A stretch of 64,000 bases of DNA from Atopobacter phocae ATCC BAA-285 (GTDB lineage Bacteria; Bacillota; Bacilli; Lactobacillales; Aerococcaceae): assembly GCF_000526675.1 (NCBI RefSeq), contig NZ_JAGN01000002.1, positions 1 to 64,000 of the forward strand, written 5' to 3'. Below, one piece after another: positions 17,120 through 25,803 of this stretch. Numbering within the stretch: position 1 is the first letter of the stretch; every line of letters begins with the position of its first letter. The notes under the pieces are model-generated. The model made no database searches. It was not told the origin of the DNA and was given only the letters and a program-made list of their open reading frames with translations. Position numbers and translations under genes: made by a program.

Positions 17120-18195
17120 TATTTTGCCCCCCTTTTCAATAATATTGAACTTAAGTAGGCACTCACCGGAACAGTTAGAGTAATACCTAATGCACCGACC
17201 AATGCACGCATTAATTCCAATGATAAAGTTATTTGAGCGGTTTGAGTATAGGTCCAATCATTCTCTAAGTAAAGGAACATTAACGGTAAAGCTTCACTTA
17301 CATAGACGAAAAATAAAATATTAATCATTGGTCCTAAAATATTACGTCCTACGCGTCGACTCGCTTGTAACATCTCTTTTGCTTGCATACCGGGATGTTG
17401 TTCTAATAACTCACTCATTGTCGACACAATGGTAACCGCCACGTCTGTTGTCGCACCTAATGTTCCGATTAATAAACTAGCGACAAAAACTTGTCGATAG
17501 GGACGCGTTAAGAATTCCATTTCCTCGAAGCGTATGCCTTGATCACCGGTTAATTTCATAATGATTGAAGCTGTCCCCCATGCGAGGGCTGTGCTGATGA
17601 GTGTACTTCCTGCCATCACCACACTTTTGGCGTTCCAGCCATTCATGGAAAATGCCATTAATAGAACCGCTAAGACACTAAATGTGACAACTGCCGGTAG
17701 CAATGGTACAGCGAGTTGACTCGTATAAATGTAGATGACGACGATATACAGTAATAAATTGCCGAAAATACTAAGAACAGCTGCTACGCTTTTCATTCGC
17801 CCGACTGCTAGAACAATCATTAAAAAGAGCATCATCCCGGCCCATACGTAACGATCGCGTTTCACCGAACGGATTTCGATGGCGGTTCGATTAGCTGTGA
17901 CGAATACTTCGTCTCCGACGCGATAGCGCATGGAACTTGCTTCTGAAGGAATGTAGTGATGACGGATGGTGATCTTTTGATCTTTTTGTGGTCCGTTCAG
18001 ACGTTTGGCTTGAAACTGTTGGAATTGTGTATCGTGAGATTGCTCTTTCGATGGCTTCATCGGTTGCTCTTCTTGAATGAGTTGAACAATAGGTTCGTTG
18101 TACCATTCATAATTGGTGGATAAGATTAGCCATCCGATGATGGCAACGACTCCGACGATGAATAATGTTTGATTGTTTTTTATATGTTTTTTCAT
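17119..18195 (-). CDS. YibE/F-like multispanning membrane protein (first of pair)
   Basis: A 358-aa membrane protein. One N-terminal helix (about 8-25) is followed by an extracytoplasmic, largely polar domain (about 30-105, including a VGDEVFV motif of OB/SH3-like character), then about seven to eight helices containing GATTDVAVTIVSTMSEL, which parallels the GAVIDAAIAVATAMDEI of its partner. It belongs to the YibE/F-like family. A GTG three codons upstream is in frame, but the ATG at 18195 follows GAGTGAGG and gives the more normal MKKHIKNN start. It forms a two-gene unit with the following gene, diverging from the membrane protein at 18377. Confidence 0.8.
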   Translation of the reverse strand: MKKHIKNNQTLFIVGVVAIIGWLILSTNYEWYNEPIVQLIQEEQPMKPSKEQSHDTQFQQFQAKRLNGPQKDQKITIRHHYIPSEASSMRYRVGDEVFVTANRTAIEIRSVKRDRYVWAGMMLFLMIVLAVGRMKSVAAVLSIFGNLLLYIVVIYIYTSQLAVPLLPAVVTFSVLAVLLMAFSMNGWNAKSVVMAGSTLISTALAWGTASIIMKLTGDQGIRFEEMEFLTRPYRQVFVASLLIGTLGATTDVAVTIVSTMSELLEQHPGMQAKEMLQASRRVGRNILGPMINILFFVYVSEALPLMFLYLENDWTYTQTAQITLSLELMRALVGALGITLTVPVSAYLSSILLKRGAK

Positions 18196-18376
18196 AAGCC
18201 TCACTCTTTTATTTTTATTTATATATATTATAGAAGAAACACATCATTTTTTTGTCTCATTTTGTGAATCTTAAAAGTTTATCTCGAAAAAAATAGTGAA
18301 TCATTTGAATGTTTTTCGTATCTGCATCCTATTTTATTACATTTTGTATTATACTTAAATGAAGCGAGGTGTATCA

Positions 18377-19525
18377 ATGAATAAAAAAATAGCGTATCAA
18401 CCAAGTATTAGTCGTGAAAACTTTGTGTTTTCTATTATCTTTTTTGGATGTTTTGGTTTGATGGCTCATATTATGGGCGTTTCTCATTTATTAATGACTT
18501 TAATGCGTACAGCTAATGATTTGTTAATTAATGTGTGCTTTTATATTATGGCCATTTCCGTATTAGCTGGCGCCATTTCTGGTTTATTCTCAGAGTTTGG
18601 TGTCATTGCTTTAGTCCATCATATTTTATCGCGGTTTATGAAGCCCGTTTATGATTTACCGGGAGCTGCTTCATTAGGTGTTTTAAATTGTTATTTATCC
18701 GATAATCCGTCGATTTTGACGTTAACGAAAGAAGCGAATTTTCTTAACTATTTTAAACAGTATCAATTACCTGCTCTAACTAACTTAGGGACTTCTTTCG
18801 GAATGGGGCTAATCATTACAACAACAATGGTCGGTTTGGATGTTCCTGGTGCTGTCACTGCCGCTTTAATCGGTAATGTGGGCGCTATTGTCGGCAGTAT
18901 TATTAGTGTCCGTATGATGTTGTATTATACACGGAAACAGTATGGAACGACAGCTCTCGTGGAAAATGAAGAAGTGAGTCAATTGCCTGATAATACACGT
19001 ATCGTTCGACAAGGAACATATGGGACGCGTCTGATGGAAGCTTTATTGGACGGTGGAAAAGTTGGTGTTCAAACAGGTATGGCAATTATTCCAGGCGTAA
19101 TCACCATTTGTTCGATTGTCATGCTGTTGACTAATGGGCCAAGTGAAGCGGGAACTTACACGGGAGGATTAAATGAAGGTATTCCCTTACTTCCTTACTT
19201 AGGCGATCATCTTTCTTTTATTATTCAGCCGTTATTTGGGTTTAGTTTTAAGGAAGCTTTAGCAGTGCCGATTACAGCACTAGGATCAGCTGGGGCAGCG
19301 ATTGGTTTAGTGGGACAGATGAGTAAGAACGGCTTAGTCCAAGGTAATGATATCGCCGTTTTTACAGCAATTTGTATGTGCTGGAGTGGTTATTTATCCA
19401 CACATATTGCGATGATGGATGCTTTAGGGACGAAAGAAATGACAGGGAAAGCGATTTTAAGTCATACAATTGGTGGCATATGTGCTGGAATTTCAGCACA
19501 TTGGATTTACTTATTACTTGGTTAA
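18377..19525 (+). CDS. Nucleoside-recognition (Gate)-like membrane protein
   Basis: A 382-aa polytopic protein with about nine hydrophobic helices. It has the look of the conserved membrane family sometimes labelled CD0519/CD1768 with nucleoside-recognition Gate segments; CYLSDNPSILTLTKEANF and GAVTAALIGNVGAIVGSIIS are the most conserved-looking stretches. GAGGTG is 6 nt before the ATG at 18377, which I prefer over the ATG six codons upstream. It is a single gene between a divergent pair and its own terminator. The substrate is unknown; nucleoside transport is not demonstrated for this subgroup. Confidence 0.72.
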   Translation: MNKKIAYQPSISRENFVFSIIFFGCFGLMAHIMGVSHLLMTLMRTANDLLINVCFYIMAISVLAGAISGLFSEFGVIALVHHILSRFMKPVYDLPGAASLGVLNCYLSDNPSILTLTKEANFLNYFKQYQLPALTNLGTSFGMGLIITTTMVGLDVPGAVTAALIGNVGAIVGSIISVRMMLYYTRKQYGTTALVENEEVSQLPDNTRIVRQGTYGTRLMEALLDGGKVGVQTGMAIIPGVITICSIVMLLTNGPSEAGTYTGGLNEGIPLLPYLGDHLSFIIQPLFGFSFKEALAVPITALGSAGAAIGLVGQMSKNGLVQGNDIAVFTAICMCWSGYLSTHIAMMDALGTKEMTGKAILSHTIGGICAGISAHWIYLLLG

Positions 19526-19559
19526 TTCTTCCACAGACAATTTTAAGTAGAATTTTATA

Positions 19560-19589
19560 AAGGATGACGAGCCGATGCTCATCATCCTT
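19560..19589 (+). terminator. Intrinsic terminator after the Gate-like membrane protein gene
   Basis: The arms AAGGATGACGAGC and GCTCATCATCCTT form a strong stem with a 4-nt loop and a short T-rich tail, 35 nt after the stop. From here to 19778 I see no gene, only non-coding sequence. Confidence 0.8.
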
Positions 19590-19778
19590 CTTTAGTTTGG
19601 CGATTTACTATCTAAGCACTTAATAATCGATCTCTTATGCCTTCTCTTGCTTGTTTTAAACTACTTCTATGCACAATGTTAAGCGAAACGAATATCGCGT
19701 TGTTCGTATTCCTATGCCGTTTGAGCAGATGCTATTTAGTCATTCAAATGATTACTTTTGATGCTCAAAACAAACAAA

Positions 19779-19816
19779 AACACCTCAACTCATTTGGTGG
19801 ATGAGTTAAGGTTTTT
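19779..19816 (-). terminator. Intrinsic terminator of the oligopeptide-binding protein gene
   Basis: Minus strand: CCTTAACTCAT, a 7-nt loop, ATGAGTTGAGG, then TGTTTTTG. It lies 45 nt after the stop at 19860. Confidence 0.85.
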
Positions 19817-19859
19817 CGTTCTCTCTCGTTATAAAGAATCATAACGCTTTATTGGTTGT

Positions 19860-21644
19860 TTATTTTGCTCGTTTTTCGTCGAGTAATTCAAGCTTGTTCA
19901 AGCTGAATTTACTTGGAATTGAGCTATTTTCAATCGAGTAGTTTTTCACACGGTTGTTAACAGCTGTAATGCTCGATCTGAACAATGTTGGTAATGCAAA
20001 TACTTGTTCATGAGCATATTTTTGCCATTTGTTGTAAGCTTCTTTACGGAATTCCATATCAAAGGCTTTATTTGAAGAAATATCTTCTAATAATTTTGTA
20101 TGTTCTTCAGATGAGAAACGTGTCATATTAAATTGTGCTTTCGGTCCGTATAATCCTGAAGGATCTGGATCAGAGCCTGTTCCCCATGCAGCTGAATAAA
20201 TGTCAATTGCTGGATCATCAGCTTTTACTTTATCGTAGAATGAGTTAAATTCAATTGGACGACCTGTCGTTAGACGAACGTCTAATCCAATTTCGTTCCA
20301 CCATTGGATATATGCTTGTGCTAATGTTTCATCATTGGCACCACCAGCCATTGTCGCATAGTTAATGACAAAGTCTTTTCCATCTTTATCTTTACGGAAC
20401 TCGTCGCCTTCTTTAGCATATTTGTAGCCTGCTTCATCCAGTAATTTGTTTGCCATTTCTAGATCTTGATGGTAACCATCTTGTCCATTATTTTCTTCAA
20501 ATACGGGTGGAATTAAGCTGTTCGCACCATGACGTGTACCTTGATAGAATTTCTCAGCAATTTTGTCATTATCCACCGCATAGGCCATTGCTTGACGTAA
20601 TTTAACATCTGCCATTTTTGCATTTGGATCAGGTACTACTTCACCTTTTTCATTATCCCATTTACCTAGTTTGAATCCGATATAGCTATAAGCTAAATCT
20701 TCTGTTCCTAGAATTTTGAAGTTTGTTGCGTCTTTATAGTTGTCATATTGATCTTCAGGCATTTTAGCAATATCATAGTTGCCATTTTCCATTTCTGAAA
20801 CAATGTTTTTACTTGAAACGACTTCAATGATGACTTTATCTACTTTTGGTTTACCGTTCCAGTAATATTCATTGGCTACAACCGTTACTGATTCGCCTGA
20901 TACTGATGAATCGACTTTGTATGGTCCAAAGTCTACTGGTGATTTACGTACGTAATCACTTTCCATTACTTTATCCATTGGGATATCTTTAAAGATATGT
21001 TTTGGAATAGTCATTCCTAATAAATCGCCACCCGCTAGGAAAATAGATGGTCCCATTTCTGTATATTTTAAAATAACTGTTTGATCGTCTACTTTTTCTA
21101 AACCAGAAATTGAATCGGCTTCGCCGTTATGGAACGCTTCTGCTCCTTCAATTTTCCCTACGTAGTTCGGGTAACGAATTCCTGGATATTCAGGATGAGC
21201 GATGAATTCATGTGTAAAGATGTAATCATCAATTGTCATTGGTTCGCCATCTGACCATTTAGCGTCTTTAGGGAATGTTACTTTTACGCTCTTTTCTTCT
21301 TCATTTACTTCAAACTGAGCAAATCCATCGTTTGTTAAATGGAAGCTGTTGTCTGTTGTAAAAATACTATCATTTGTAAAACCTAATACATTGGAATCTG
21401 GATTAGAATCATACAATGCGATATTAAAAATTCCTGAAATTGGTGAATCTGAAACAAGCGCGTATTTTAACTCGCCACCTTTAATTGCTTCACCTTCTTG
21501 TTCAATTTTACTGTCGAATGTAACGATTTTTGCTTCACCATCTTTTGAAGATGATTTGTCGTCTGATTTTTCTCCACTACCACATGCTGCTAATAGTAAC
21601 GCTGATGCGAATACGGGTACTGATCTTTTTAATAATTTATTCAT
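19860..21644 (-). CDS. oppA: Oligopeptide ABC transporter substrate-binding lipoprotein
   Basis: An extracellular solute-binding protein of family 5 (594 aa) that captures peptides for an Opp-type importer. It has a lipoprotein signal with lipobox LLAAC (Cys near residue 21), a Ser/Lys/Asp-rich tether, and the family-5 fold with the typical W-S-D-G-E-P-M-T and YAVDNDKIAEKFYQG segments. The length is usual for Lactobacillales OppA proteins. The gene stands alone: no Opp permease or ATPase gene is adjacent, so it must work with a transporter encoded elsewhere or as a peptide or pheromone receptor. GAGGAAATTAA precedes the ATG. Confidence 0.93.
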   Translation of the reverse strand: MNKLLKRSVPVFASALLLAACGSGEKSDDKSSSKDGEAKIVTFDSKIEQEGEAIKGGELKYALVSDSPISGIFNIALYDSNPDSNVLGFTNDSIFTTDNSFHLTNDGFAQFEVNEEEKSVKVTFPKDAKWSDGEPMTIDDYIFTHEFIAHPEYPGIRYPNYVGKIEGAEAFHNGEADSISGLEKVDDQTVILKYTEMGPSIFLAGGDLLGMTIPKHIFKDIPMDKVMESDYVRKSPVDFGPYKVDSSVSGESVTVVANEYYWNGKPKVDKVIIEVVSSKNIVSEMENGNYDIAKMPEDQYDNYKDATNFKILGTEDLAYSYIGFKLGKWDNEKGEVVPDPNAKMADVKLRQAMAYAVDNDKIAEKFYQGTRHGANSLIPPVFEENNGQDGYHQDLEMANKLLDEAGYKYAKEGDEFRKDKDGKDFVINYATMAGGANDETLAQAYIQWWNEIGLDVRLTTGRPIEFNSFYDKVKADDPAIDIYSAAWGTGSDPDPSGLYGPKAQFNMTRFSSEEHTKLLEDISSNKAFDMEFRKEAYNKWQKYAHEQVFALPTLFRSSITAVNNRVKNYSIENSSIPSKFSLNKLELLDEKRAK

Positions 21645-21782
21645 TTAATTTCCTCATTTCTTTGTCCATATCTAAATGACTATAATCTAATATTAACACC
21701 TTTCTCATTTTATTGCAATCATTTAATGAAAATATTCTAATCTTTTACTAATATTTTTAATTTTTCGTTCATAATTATCATT

Positions 21783-21811
21783 TTGACGTCTTTCTATGGG
21801 TATGATATACT
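21783..21811 (+). promoter_or_regulatory. Promoter of the MerB-like gene
   Basis: TTGACG (21783-21788), a 17-nt spacer and TATACT (21806-21811), about 60 nt before the ATG at 21873. No dyad resembling a MerR operator (long -10/-35 spacer of 19-20 nt) is visible. Confidence 0.65.
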
Positions 21812-21872
21812 TCATTCAAATCGTTACCATGTCGATTTAGTTTTATATCATTTCACCTTTAGGAGGAGTATT

Positions 21873-22484
21873 ATGTCTATTACACCAAGCCATTCGCTAC
21901 TTCAATCGCTTCATTCCATTGAATCAAAACTTTCACCAGAAGAAATTCAATGGCGTAATCAAATGATTGATGCCTTATTATCCGACGAATTATTAGAATA
22001 TGCTAAAAAACATCCCAGTCGAGTATCTGCTCTACAAAAGAAAGATGTCTTGCAATTAAATTCTAATGAAGAGATTATGACGTTCTATCCATTTTCGTTA
22101 CAACCTACTCCACATCACGTGACGATTTTATCCACTGGTCAAACATTTTATGCGATGTGTGCGATTGATTCCATTGGTATTGCTTATATGTTACAAACAG
22201 CTATTTCTATTACGAGCCAATGTCATCAAACCGGTGAGCAGGTCACGCTTCATGTGACGCCGGAATCAATTACGAGTGAACCAAACAATGTGCACGCTCT
22301 GTATGTTGACTTAAGTCAGTCTGATACGTGGTCTACTTGTTGCTGTTGCCAAATGCATTTTTATAAGGATCCAGAAGCATTTCGTGCATTTGTCGCTCAA
22401 CAGGGTGCCCCGAACTTGCCCTACGAATTACTCGATTTAAACGATTCAGCTCGTTATGCTCAAAAACTATTTGAACGTCAATAA
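21873..22484 (+). CDS. MerB-like organomercurial lyase family protein
   Basis: A 203-aa cytoplasmic protein similar in layout to alkylmercury lyase MerB, which cleaves the carbon-mercury bond. After an N-terminal helical region comes the MerB core: FYAMCAIDSIG matches the LYAWCALDTL segment of MerB carrying catalytic Cys96 and Asp99; SQCHQTGEQVTLHVTP matches its CAATGAPVSLTVSP; and CCCCQMHFYKDPEAF matches CCHVHFFAS with catalytic Cys159. All three catalytic residues are therefore present. The N-terminal winged-helix part is divergent. AGGAGG precedes the ATG at 21873; the in-frame ATG at 21783 lies in the promoter. No merA, merR or mercury transporter is adjacent, so a role in mercury resistance is uncertain and another thiol or metal chemistry is possible. 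Confidence 0.82.
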   Translation: MSITPSHSLLQSLHSIESKLSPEEIQWRNQMIDALLSDELLEYAKKHPSRVSALQKKDVLQLNSNEEIMTFYPFSLQPTPHHVTILSTGQTFYAMCAIDSIGIAYMLQTAISITSQCHQTGEQVTLHVTPESITSEPNNVHALYVDLSQSDTWSTCCCCQMHFYKDPEAFRAFVAQQGAPNLPYELLDLNDSARYAQKLFERQ

Positions 22485-22490
22485 CAAAAA

Positions 22491-22522
22491 AATACCTTAT
22501 CCATTTTTCTGGATAAGGTATT
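22491..22522. terminator. Bidirectional terminator
   Basis: AATACCTTATCC and GGATAAGGTATT form a 12-bp stem flanked by A7 and T5, between the convergent MerB-like and YjdM genes. It can serve both strands. Confidence 0.9.
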
Positions 22523-22537
22523 TTTATATGAAGTGCA

Positions 22538-22858
22538 TTACATTTTTTTAACGACTTCAGATTTTAAGTAAAGCGCGCCTACTCCATCCACACGACCTTC
22601 TAAGTCATGTCCATTTTTAGGTTCGTCTAAAATACGAATATTTTTAGCGCGTGTTCCACGTTTCAAGGTATCTTTACCCATTTTTAAATCACGGATAATC
22701 GTAACGTCGTCGCCTTCTTTTAATTCATTTCCGACTGCGTCTAATACTTTTTCTTCTTCTAATGAATGGTCTGTCCACATATGACCGCATTCTGGGCAGT
22801 TGTAGGCCATTCCATCACTATAACCATATTCACTTTGGCATTTTGGGCATTGAATCAT
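22538..22858 (-). CDS. yjdM: PhnA/YjdM family zinc-ribbon protein
   Basis: A 106-aa protein of the PhnA/YjdM family. An N-terminal zinc ribbon (CPKC and CPEC, residues 4-7 and 21-24) is followed by the family C-terminal SH3-like domain (LKEGDDVTIIRDLKMG, YLKSEVVKK). The name phosphonoacetate hydrolase applied to some family members is not supported for these short forms, and the cellular role is unclear. It is monocistronic with a good AAAAAGGAGAA site before the ATG. Confidence 0.92.
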   Translation of the reverse strand: MIQCPKCQSEYGYSDGMAYNCPECGHMWTDHSLEEEKVLDAVGNELKEGDDVTIIRDLKMGKDTLKRGTRAKNIRILDEPKNGHDLEGRVDGVGALYLKSEVVKKM

Positions 22859-22930
22859 TTGTTTTTCTCCTTTTTCGCTGATTGTTTCTTCTATTATATC
22901 ATATTCACTAACTGAAATAAGTCATGCGCG

Positions 22931-23710
22931 TTATTTCGAATGTTTTTCTTTCACGTCATACGATGCGAGCAATTCGTAAAGTGACGTCGTCGTTAACTGG
23001 GCTTTTTCTTCTGCTGATAAATCCCGAACGATTTCTCCTTGATGCATAACGATTAAACGATTGCCATATTCAATCGCATCGGACAACTGATGTGTGATCA
23101 TTAAAGCCGTCAAGTGATCGGTTGTAATTTTTTCTTGCGTTAGTTCCATCATCATGCGTTGTGTTTTGGGATCTAAAGCCGCCGTGTGTTCATCGAGTAA
23201 TAATAGTTTTGGTGCTCGAATAGTCGCCATCAATAACGCGATTGCTTGCCGTTGTCCCCCCGATAAGACGCCCATCTCACTGTTTAAACGATGCTCTAAT
23301 CCTAAATTCATTGCTTGCAGTTGTTGATAAAATTGTTCGATTTCTTGTGACGTTTTACCTCTTTTTAATCCTCGACGACAACCGCGTCGTTGGGCTAAAG
23401 ATAAATTTTCCGCAACGGTCATTCGTGGGGCCGTACCTTGTAATGGATTTTGGTACACTCGGCTAATCGTTTGTGCTCGTTTACTTTCGCTTTGATGACT
23501 AATATCTTTTCCTTCTATAAGAATAGCACCAGCATCTAAAGGAAAGCTTCCCGCAATGGCATTGAGAAAGGTCGATTTTCCTGCGCCATTTCCGCCAACA
23601 ATGGTAATGAAGTCCCCTGGGGTAATTGTCAAACTGACTTGACGCAATGCATGGTGTGCTCGATTCGTTTGTGGATTAAAGGTTTTATCGATAGCTTGTA
23701 TTTGAATCAT
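22931..23710 (-). CDS. trpZ: TrpXYZ-type ABC transporter, ATP-binding protein
   Basis: The ATPase subunit (259 aa) of a probable tryptophan importer. It shows Walker A GGNGAGKST, Q-loop region SRVYQNPLQGT, signature LSGGQRQAIAL, Walker B LLLLDEHTAALDP and switch His MITHQLSDAIEYG. Its ATG overlaps the TGA of the permease gene (ATGA). It is the last gene of a three-gene unit. The DEHTAALDP Walker B and the association with a family PF04392-like binding protein match the streptococcal TrpXYZ arrangement. The substrate assignment leans on the Trp leader upstream of the operon and is inference. Confidence 0.85.
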   Translation of the reverse strand: MIQIQAIDKTFNPQTNRAHHALRQVSLTITPGDFITIVGGNGAGKSTFLNAIAGSFPLDAGAILIEGKDISHQSESKRAQTISRVYQNPLQGTAPRMTVAENLSLAQRRGCRRGLKRGKTSQEIEQFYQQLQAMNLGLEHRLNSEMGVLSGGQRQAIALLMATIRAPKLLLLDEHTAALDPKTQRMMMELTQEKITTDHLTALMITHQLSDAIEYGNRLIVMHQGEIVRDLSAEEKAQLTTTSLYELLASYDVKEKHSK

Positions 23711-24603
23711 ATCGTTCGCCCTCCTATCGGTAACACGCGTTGAAATAATCGTCTAAATTGTGGTAGCGTTAAGCATAAAGCGATTAAGAGCGCTGTAAAT
23801 AATTTGAAATCATTTGCATCAATGATTTTTAATTGTAAGACGCCCATTACAAAGAGTCGGTAAATAATCGATCCTAATACAATACAAATCAGTCTTAAAA
23901 TAAAGGTGACTTGACCAAAGAACACTTCTCCAATAATGATTGCAGCTAACGCAATGACAATCGTGCCTACTCCACTATTAATATCAGCAAATCCGTTATG
24001 TTGCGATAGAATACCTCCTGCTAGAGCAATAATACTATTAGATAGCATCAATCCTAAAATAATCATTCGATTCGTTGAAATACCTAAAGAGGTTGCCATC
24101 GTTGGATTATCACCTGTCGCAATAATAGCTTGACCGATTTCAGTTAAAAAAAAGCCATACATTAAGTCAATCAAGAGGATGACAAAACCTCCTCCTATTA
24201 AAATTAGGTCATAATATAGCGGTAAGTTAAATCCGCTGAATGCTTTAAAAATGGTTGATTCATTTAACAAACTTAGATTAGGTCGTTGCATCACTTTCAA
24301 GTTGATGGAGAGTAGACCGGTCATCGTTAAAATTCCCGCTAACAAGCTCGGTATTCGACAGACCGTAATCATCACCCCGGTCACTAACCCAGCTAGTGCC
24401 CCTGCTATCATTGCTAATAACGTTGCTAATAATGGATGAACGCCTTGATGAATAAGCATCACGCAGGTCGCTGCGCCTAATGGATACGAACCTTCTGTTG
24501 TCATATCCGCCACATTTAATATGCGAAAACTAATGAACAACCCTAATGATAAAATGCTCCACAAAATACCTTGAGCAATTGCTGAAACGAATAATTCCAT
24601 CAT
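23707..24603 (-). CDS. trpY: TrpXYZ-type ABC transporter, permease
   Basis: The membrane subunit (298 aa) of the same importer, of the branched-chain-type/ribose-type permease superfamily, with about eight to nine hydrophobic helices and the early motif SLGLFISFRILNVADMTTEGSY-like segment typical of the family paired with PF04392 binding proteins. GGGAGG precedes two adjacent ATG codons (24603 and 24600); either may be used. It lies 12 nt after the binding-protein gene and overlaps the ATPase gene by 4 nt. Confidence 0.87.
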   Translation of the reverse strand: MMELFVSAIAQGILWSILSLGLFISFRILNVADMTTEGSYPLGAATCVMLIHQGVHPLLATLLAMIAGALAGLVTGVMITVCRIPSLLAGILTMTGLLSINLKVMQRPNLSLLNESTIFKAFSGFNLPLYYDLILIGGGFVILLIDLMYGFFLTEIGQAIIATGDNPTMATSLGISTNRMIILGLMLSNSIIALAGGILSQHNGFADINSGVGTIVIALAAIIIGEVFFGQVTFILRLICIVLGSIIYRLFVMGVLQLKIIDANDFKLFTALLIALCLTLPQFRRLFQRVLPIGGRTI

Positions 24604-24615
24604 GTTCCCTCCCTT

Positions 24616-25638
24616 TTACTTTGATTGTGTTACATTCACATCGATTACTTGTTTCTGATTCGTTGACGGTAATTGAATATTGAATTGAGTCGCTTTATTT
24701 TTGTTTATGTAAATAATTCCTTCATTCGCTAATACTAGTGGTATATGAGTTGGACGTTTTCCTTTTAATACCTCCACCACTACTTGACTCGTTTGATAAC
24801 CGATTTGATATTGATCGACCCCAATCGCTAACACGCCACCATCTGCTACCATTGTATCGGATGAGGGGAAAACTGGAACGTTGTATTGATCGGTTATCGG
24901 TATAACAATATTCATTGCACTCGCAATCGTATTATCGATGGGAATGTAAATCGCGTCTACTTGGCGGGCTAAATGTTCAGTCACCGGTTGAATATCATTT
25001 GAATGATTCACCGTTGCTTCAATAGCAGTCCATCCCATGGCTTCTATTATTTCTTTTGCTTCACTTGCTTGTTTCGTCGCGTTATCTTCACTAGTCGTAT
25101 ATAAAATGCCTACTGTATTCAATGAGGGTAAAACGTCTTTCATTAAAATAAGCTGATCTTTAATGGGTGTTCGATCACTCACACCGGTCACATTATTTTC
25201 TGAAGCGACCTCACTTTTCATCAATCCCGCTTCAACGGGATATGTAATGCCTCCCATCACAATCGGAATAGTGCTCGTACTATTTGCCAACGATAACGTT
25301 GCGGGTGTCGTAATGCCAACGATGACATCATTCGCGTCTTGCACCAATTGTGTACTCATCATATTCAAATGACCTTGATCACCTTGGGCATTTTTTAAAT
25401 CCAATGTCATGTTCTCTCCATCTACATACCCACTCGCTTCTAATCCATCAACTAATCCTTCATAAATTCGATCTAATGCGGGATGACTAAGTAATTGCAA
25501 CACGCCTATTTTATAATGGGATTGCTCTTGGGTCAGGTTAACTGCTTGATTGCGATTAGGCATGTTAAAAAATCCATAAATTAAAATGAGCAGGATAACA
25601 GTGACACAGCCATATATTCGTGTAGTATTTTGTTTCAT
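24616..25638 (-). CDS. trpX: TrpXYZ-type ABC transporter, substrate-binding protein
   Basis: The extracytoplasmic binding protein (340 aa) of the PF04392-like family to which streptococcal TrpX belongs. An N-terminal hydrophobic helix (about 8-25) lacks a lipobox Cys, so it is probably membrane-tethered by an uncleaved anchor. Two Rossmann-like lobes follow (IGVLQLLSHPALDRIYEGL; VGILYTTSEDNATKQ; FPSSDTMVADGGVLAIGVD). A strong TTGGAGG site precedes the ATG. The gene is first of the operon and follows a leader peptide containing Trp and a terminator/antiterminator array, which is the main evidence for tryptophan rather than another substrate. Confidence 0.85.
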   Translation of the reverse strand: MKQNTTRIYGCVTVILLILIYGFFNMPNRNQAVNLTQEQSHYKIGVLQLLSHPALDRIYEGLVDGLEASGYVDGENMTLDLKNAQGDQGHLNMMSTQLVQDANDVIVGITTPATLSLANSTSTIPIVMGGITYPVEAGLMKSEVASENNVTGVSDRTPIKDQLILMKDVLPSLNTVGILYTTSEDNATKQASEAKEIIEAMGWTAIEATVNHSNDIQPVTEHLARQVDAIYIPIDNTIASAMNIVIPITDQYNVPVFPSSDTMVADGGVLAIGVDQYQIGYQTSQVVVEVLKGKRPTHIPLVLANEGIIYINKNKATQFNIQLPSTNQKQVIDVNVTQSK

Positions 25639-25678
25639 TCGTTTCCTCCAATATCCCTTGATTTACTTTTAAAACAAC

Positions 25679-25799
25679 AAAAAACCACGTAGACATTTAC
25701 TCTACGCGGTCATGTTAATCCTTGTTGTCGCCCACATAGATACTCGTTCATCTGAAATGAAGGTTGTATCCATGTAGAATAAACATGCACAGACAACCT
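25679..25799 (-). promoter_or_regulatory. Probable ribosome-mediated attenuator of the trpXYZ operon
   Basis: Five RNA segments can pair in alternative ways (minus-strand coordinates). Segment 1 (25799-25783) pairs with segment 2 (25775-25761): AGGTTGT/ACAACCT and CATGT/ACATG. Segment 2 (CTACATGGATAC, 25777-25766) also pairs over 12 bp with segment 3 (GTATCTATGTGG, 25743-25732). Segment 3 can instead pair over 9 bp with segment 4 (CCGCGTAGA, 25709-25701). Segment 4 pairs with segment 5 (TCTACGTGG, 25693-25685) to give an intrinsic terminator followed by T6. A ribosome at the leader stop codon would cover segment 1 and favour 2:3 plus the terminator; stalling at the Trp codon would free segment 1 and favour 1:2 plus 3:4 read-through. 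The pairings are read directly; the mechanism is inference. Confidence 0.8.
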
Positions 25800-25803
25800 G
25801 TAT

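Noticed and set aside
19590-19778. Possible gene remnant between the Gate-like and oppA genes
   Set aside because: No open frame with SD, no motif, only a short imperfect ACGAA/TTCGT dyad; I see nothing supportable there.
24616-25638. TrpX-type binding protein as a lipoprotein
   Set aside because: The N-terminal helix lacks a lipobox cysteine; it is more likely held by an uncleaved helix.
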